Of a stretch of DNA of 64,000 nucleotides, positions 63,001-64,000 are shown one piece after another. The stretch spans positions 3,844,001-3,908,000 of the forward strand of contig NZ_CP027732.1 of NCBI RefSeq assembly GCF_003852235.1. The letters run 5' to 3'. Numbering within the stretch: the first letter of the stretch is position 1; every line of letters starts with the position of its first letter. The position numbers and the translations under genes were made by a program. Source of the stretch: Pseudomonas sp. R4-35-07 (GTDB taxonomy: Bacteria; Pseudomonadota; Gammaproteobacteria; Pseudomonadales; Pseudomonadaceae). The notes under the pieces were generated by a model. It was not told where the DNA came from. It searched no databases and saw only the letters and a list, made by a program, of their open reading frames with translations.

Positions 63001-64000
63001 CACCACTGAACCGTGGGCGCAAATCACCCTTGGCGCGCTGGCAACGCAGGGCTCTCAGGCCCTGGCCAAACTTGAGCAAACCAACCCGACCATCGACGTC
63101 AACCTGTCGGTCGAAGGCGATGCACTGCCTTGGCTCACGGACACCGATAATCTGCGCCTGCCTTTCAACGCCGAACTGGTGGCGCGCTGGGACAAGCTCG
63201 AAAGCCGTCTGCATAATCTGCGGCACAATCTGGACATCACCGGTAAACCCTTGCACCTGCCGCTCTACGGAGCGCCACTGTCGCCTCTCAAACTGCTGGC
63301 CGCCCAAGGCCAAGGGGCTTTCGGCGAAAGTGGTGCCGCGCCGTTCGTCGACGCGCACGTCGGCCATTATCGCTTCCAGGTCATGTCGGGCCACGCGCTC
63401 ACGGCCGCCGAAGCGGTGATTCAATTCGGCAGTACGGTGCTGACCCTGGTTGAACGCAAGGAACAGGCGGAATACCTGGAGTTACAGCAACAACAGGCGT
63501 GGGACTTGGCCAATATCGTCGTGACCCAGCAAACCCAGGCGTTGCAGATCGACGCAAGGAACCGCCAGGCACTCGACGCCAGCCGACGCATGATCGAGTC
63601 GCGGATGCACTACTACGCACACCAGCTCACCGAAGGCATCAGCCCCGGCGAATCCCAGGCAGGCTTGCTCTACCTGATCAGCACCGGGTTCGACACCGCC
63701 GCTTGCGCCGCCGCCGCAGCGGCCGGCGTCGCGATGGTGGCACCCAATATCTTCGGTACCAGTGTCGGCGGCTCGCGTTGGGAAGGCCCGTTCTATGCTG
63801 CCCAAGCCATCGCCCAAGGCGTTGCCACGGCGCTGCGCGGCACCGCCGCAGACTTGGATCGTTCCGAGCAATTCAACCGCCGGGCGCAAGAGTGGGCCCA
63901 TGCCCAGGATCAGGCCCGACTCGAACTGGCCCAGGTCGATGCCCAATTACAGGCCTATGCCGAGCAGGAAAAAGCCACGCGCCTGCAATTGCGCCTGGCC
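60050..64000 (+). CDS. tcaB: Tc toxin A-component C-terminal half, TcaB-like (partial, runs off window)
   Basis: Open for 1317 codons to the window edge without a stop. The N-terminal part (residues 1-125) is a linker to TcaA. The neuraminidase-like domain includes YYFIGKSTSENTYYWRSLDM and SIRPVYFNSRLFFIWAEC (about 183-260). The receptor-binding-type region is AT-rich (about 440-690). From about residue 800 the segment ELFLYAPWLIAHRLNQEQRY and later GFDTAACAAAAAAGVAMVAP (a pore-like hydrophobic stretch near 1215) and GGSRWEGPFYAAQAIAQGVA lead into the TcB-binding region with coiled-coil-like EWAHAQDQARLELAQVDAQL. The usual end and the tcaC gene would follow outside the window. Confidence 0.9.
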   Translation, partial: MSHSLDQQLNESLRDAMLAYYLTHKVPDALKATIGNADDLYAYWLLDVQVSQAVPTSPVACAISSLQQYISRIELGLEPGYAHQGMTAQQSKIWREQLHTYPLWSASQQLHYHPANYLDPTLRRDKTDSFQQLQNDLSQYRIQADTITTAVQQYLARFEETANIRTLNGYIDADLNNLHSGTYYFIGKSTSENTYYWRSLDMSRRSGAVLLQDAWSDWKKINLSVSDATAEQSIRPVYFNSRLFFIWAECIKPTPSNSFKPARRDSEEKDHLDDWINTHYVKFRLNFSYKKHDGSWSVPQACIEQYCATEDVNASSAELLKSITQTVAIVDSKSTPVLFLSVLATSRKDPRQQDNFIGRFFQAVHIDQSFTITTVADGGSPERYSVLPGSEVAEEINRLLEPFDPSQKTKVQAILKGEAHSTNGYYSELLPDRARQFLTLFASKNQGNLQFKIAPPTEHTIAIASQMIFENKEHWNFETNQKKIKNTDDTNVSFDSNTQELVFSSTLSGRFQEPYSVTLTKQQGATITLITNDALDDPKATQLKLSKGSIITDSSTPLKTDYYALYLKNSTTHEEFPNAVNNISGALFTHTTDPQNSNTLLLEGNFIDKNAFVNLYTHKDFHVILNRYGIYTSQEDKKNKLHSQNALIMKRARVTPPKLRAYKHVIMSANFKDYPFTETINANSHRIINFQDTAHESLTGSSPELPVGHRVTARIPVTQEQMKSGFTLIHGVVTLEPGEDGTKILGYALNTATLKLTTPVSDPALNPQLAPTIKRLESGKFGTAEFIDFSNNSASLPADMPATLRMNTCIAAKLVQAANVSLDHLFSLTPETWKEPPLTPGGTAEGIDFTGANGKYFWELFLYAPWLIAHRLNQEQRYAEAQAWLGYLFDPGRAADASSKRPAFWGLRELAREERLPGYTSHDPHELAIRSPVHFRKAIYLFYLDILLNRGDADYRQLTPDSLTQAKLWYTRAQHFLGPRPRIITTEPWAQITLGALATQGSQALAKLEQTNPTIDVNLSVEGDALPWLTDTDNLRLPFNAELVARWDKLESRLHNLRHNLDITGKPLHLPLYGAPLSPLKLLAAQGQGAFGESGAAPFVDAHVGHYRFQVMSGHALTAAEAVIQFGSTVLTLVERKEQAEYLELQQQQAWDLANIVVTQQTQALQIDARNRQALDASRRMIESRMHYYAHQLTEGISPGESQAGLLYLISTGFDTAACAAAAAAGVAMVAPNIFGTSVGGSRWEGPFYAAQAIAQGVATALRGTAADLDRSEQFNRRAQEWAHAQDQARLELAQVDAQLQAYAEQEKATRLQLRLA

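Noticed and set aside
1-64000. CRISPR array, prophage, insertion sequence
   Set aside because: No regular repeat-spacer pattern, transposase, integrase or phage structural gene was found on reading the window.

Overview
The window is chromosomal DNA from a Pseudomonas, most likely of the P. fluorescens group. Support comes from the high-GC codon usage, REPIN/REP-type palindromes built on a GGGGGCTTGCCCCC core, a GTTCCCACGC mobile palindrome, a DUF6124-type small protein, and gene families typical of this group. No integrase, transposase, phage gene, CRISPR array or rRNA is visible. The only RNA genes or elements called are one tRNA-Asn, one cobalamin riboswitch and one probable structured leader.

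Layout. 1-1218: start of an M4 protealysin-type metallopeptidase (cut by the window edge) divergent from a DNA/RNA non-specific endonuclease. 1263-4337: cobalamin riboswitch followed by a tight BtuF-C-D-like ABC uptake operon. 4329-11587: a very large double-core hybrid histidine kinase, an alpha/beta hydrolase overlapping a TspO gene, a chromate transporter and a nucleotidyltransferase. 11588-15650: an inverted-repeat leader before a DUF6124 gene, PhzF-like protein, divergent LysR/Rid pair, GNAT and a small conserved protein. 15651-20977: a patch of short, poorly conserved lipoproteins and secreted or hypothetical proteins, one of them frameshifted and flanked by direct hairpin repeats. 21113-26019: MFS transporter, subtilase with an unusual active-site motif, GABA-type permease. 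26199-29229: an 858-aa protein of unknown function encoded just downstream of an InvB/SpaK-type type III secretion chaperone, so a candidate effector/chaperone pair with no secretion apparatus in view. 29390-38662: OPT transporter, GST, chemoreceptor, TrmK, and a glucarate locus (FadR-type regulator, GudP-like transporter, GudD). 38707-43743: HigBA-like toxin-antitoxin, REPIN, hexapeptide protein, DUF2986 protein, GlxA-type regulator with a cysteine hydrolase, YeeE/YedE transporter, tRNA-Asn. 43798-54000: LysR/LldD divergon, a diguanylate cyclase, a TenA-like protein, a GGDEF-EAL protein, ABC exporter, DsbA-like protein and TrhO. 54119-64000: an insecticidal Tc toxin locus, with tccC divergent from a split TcA (tcaA then tcaB). 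tcaB runs off the end of the window.

Genes that work together: riboswitch-controlled corrinoid import; glucarate uptake, dehydration and local regulation; L-lactate oxidation with a divergent LysR regulator; toxin-antitoxin; chaperone plus candidate effector; and the Tc toxin, in which TcaA+TcaB should form the TcA injection pentamer and TccC supplies the Rhs shell and the C-terminal cargo. The TcB partner is not in view. The most unusual items are the candidate effector/chaperone pair, the unrecognised C-terminal cargo of TccC, the truncated final receiver of the hybrid kinase, the Glu-for-Asp subtilase and the inverted-repeat leader of the DUF6124 gene.
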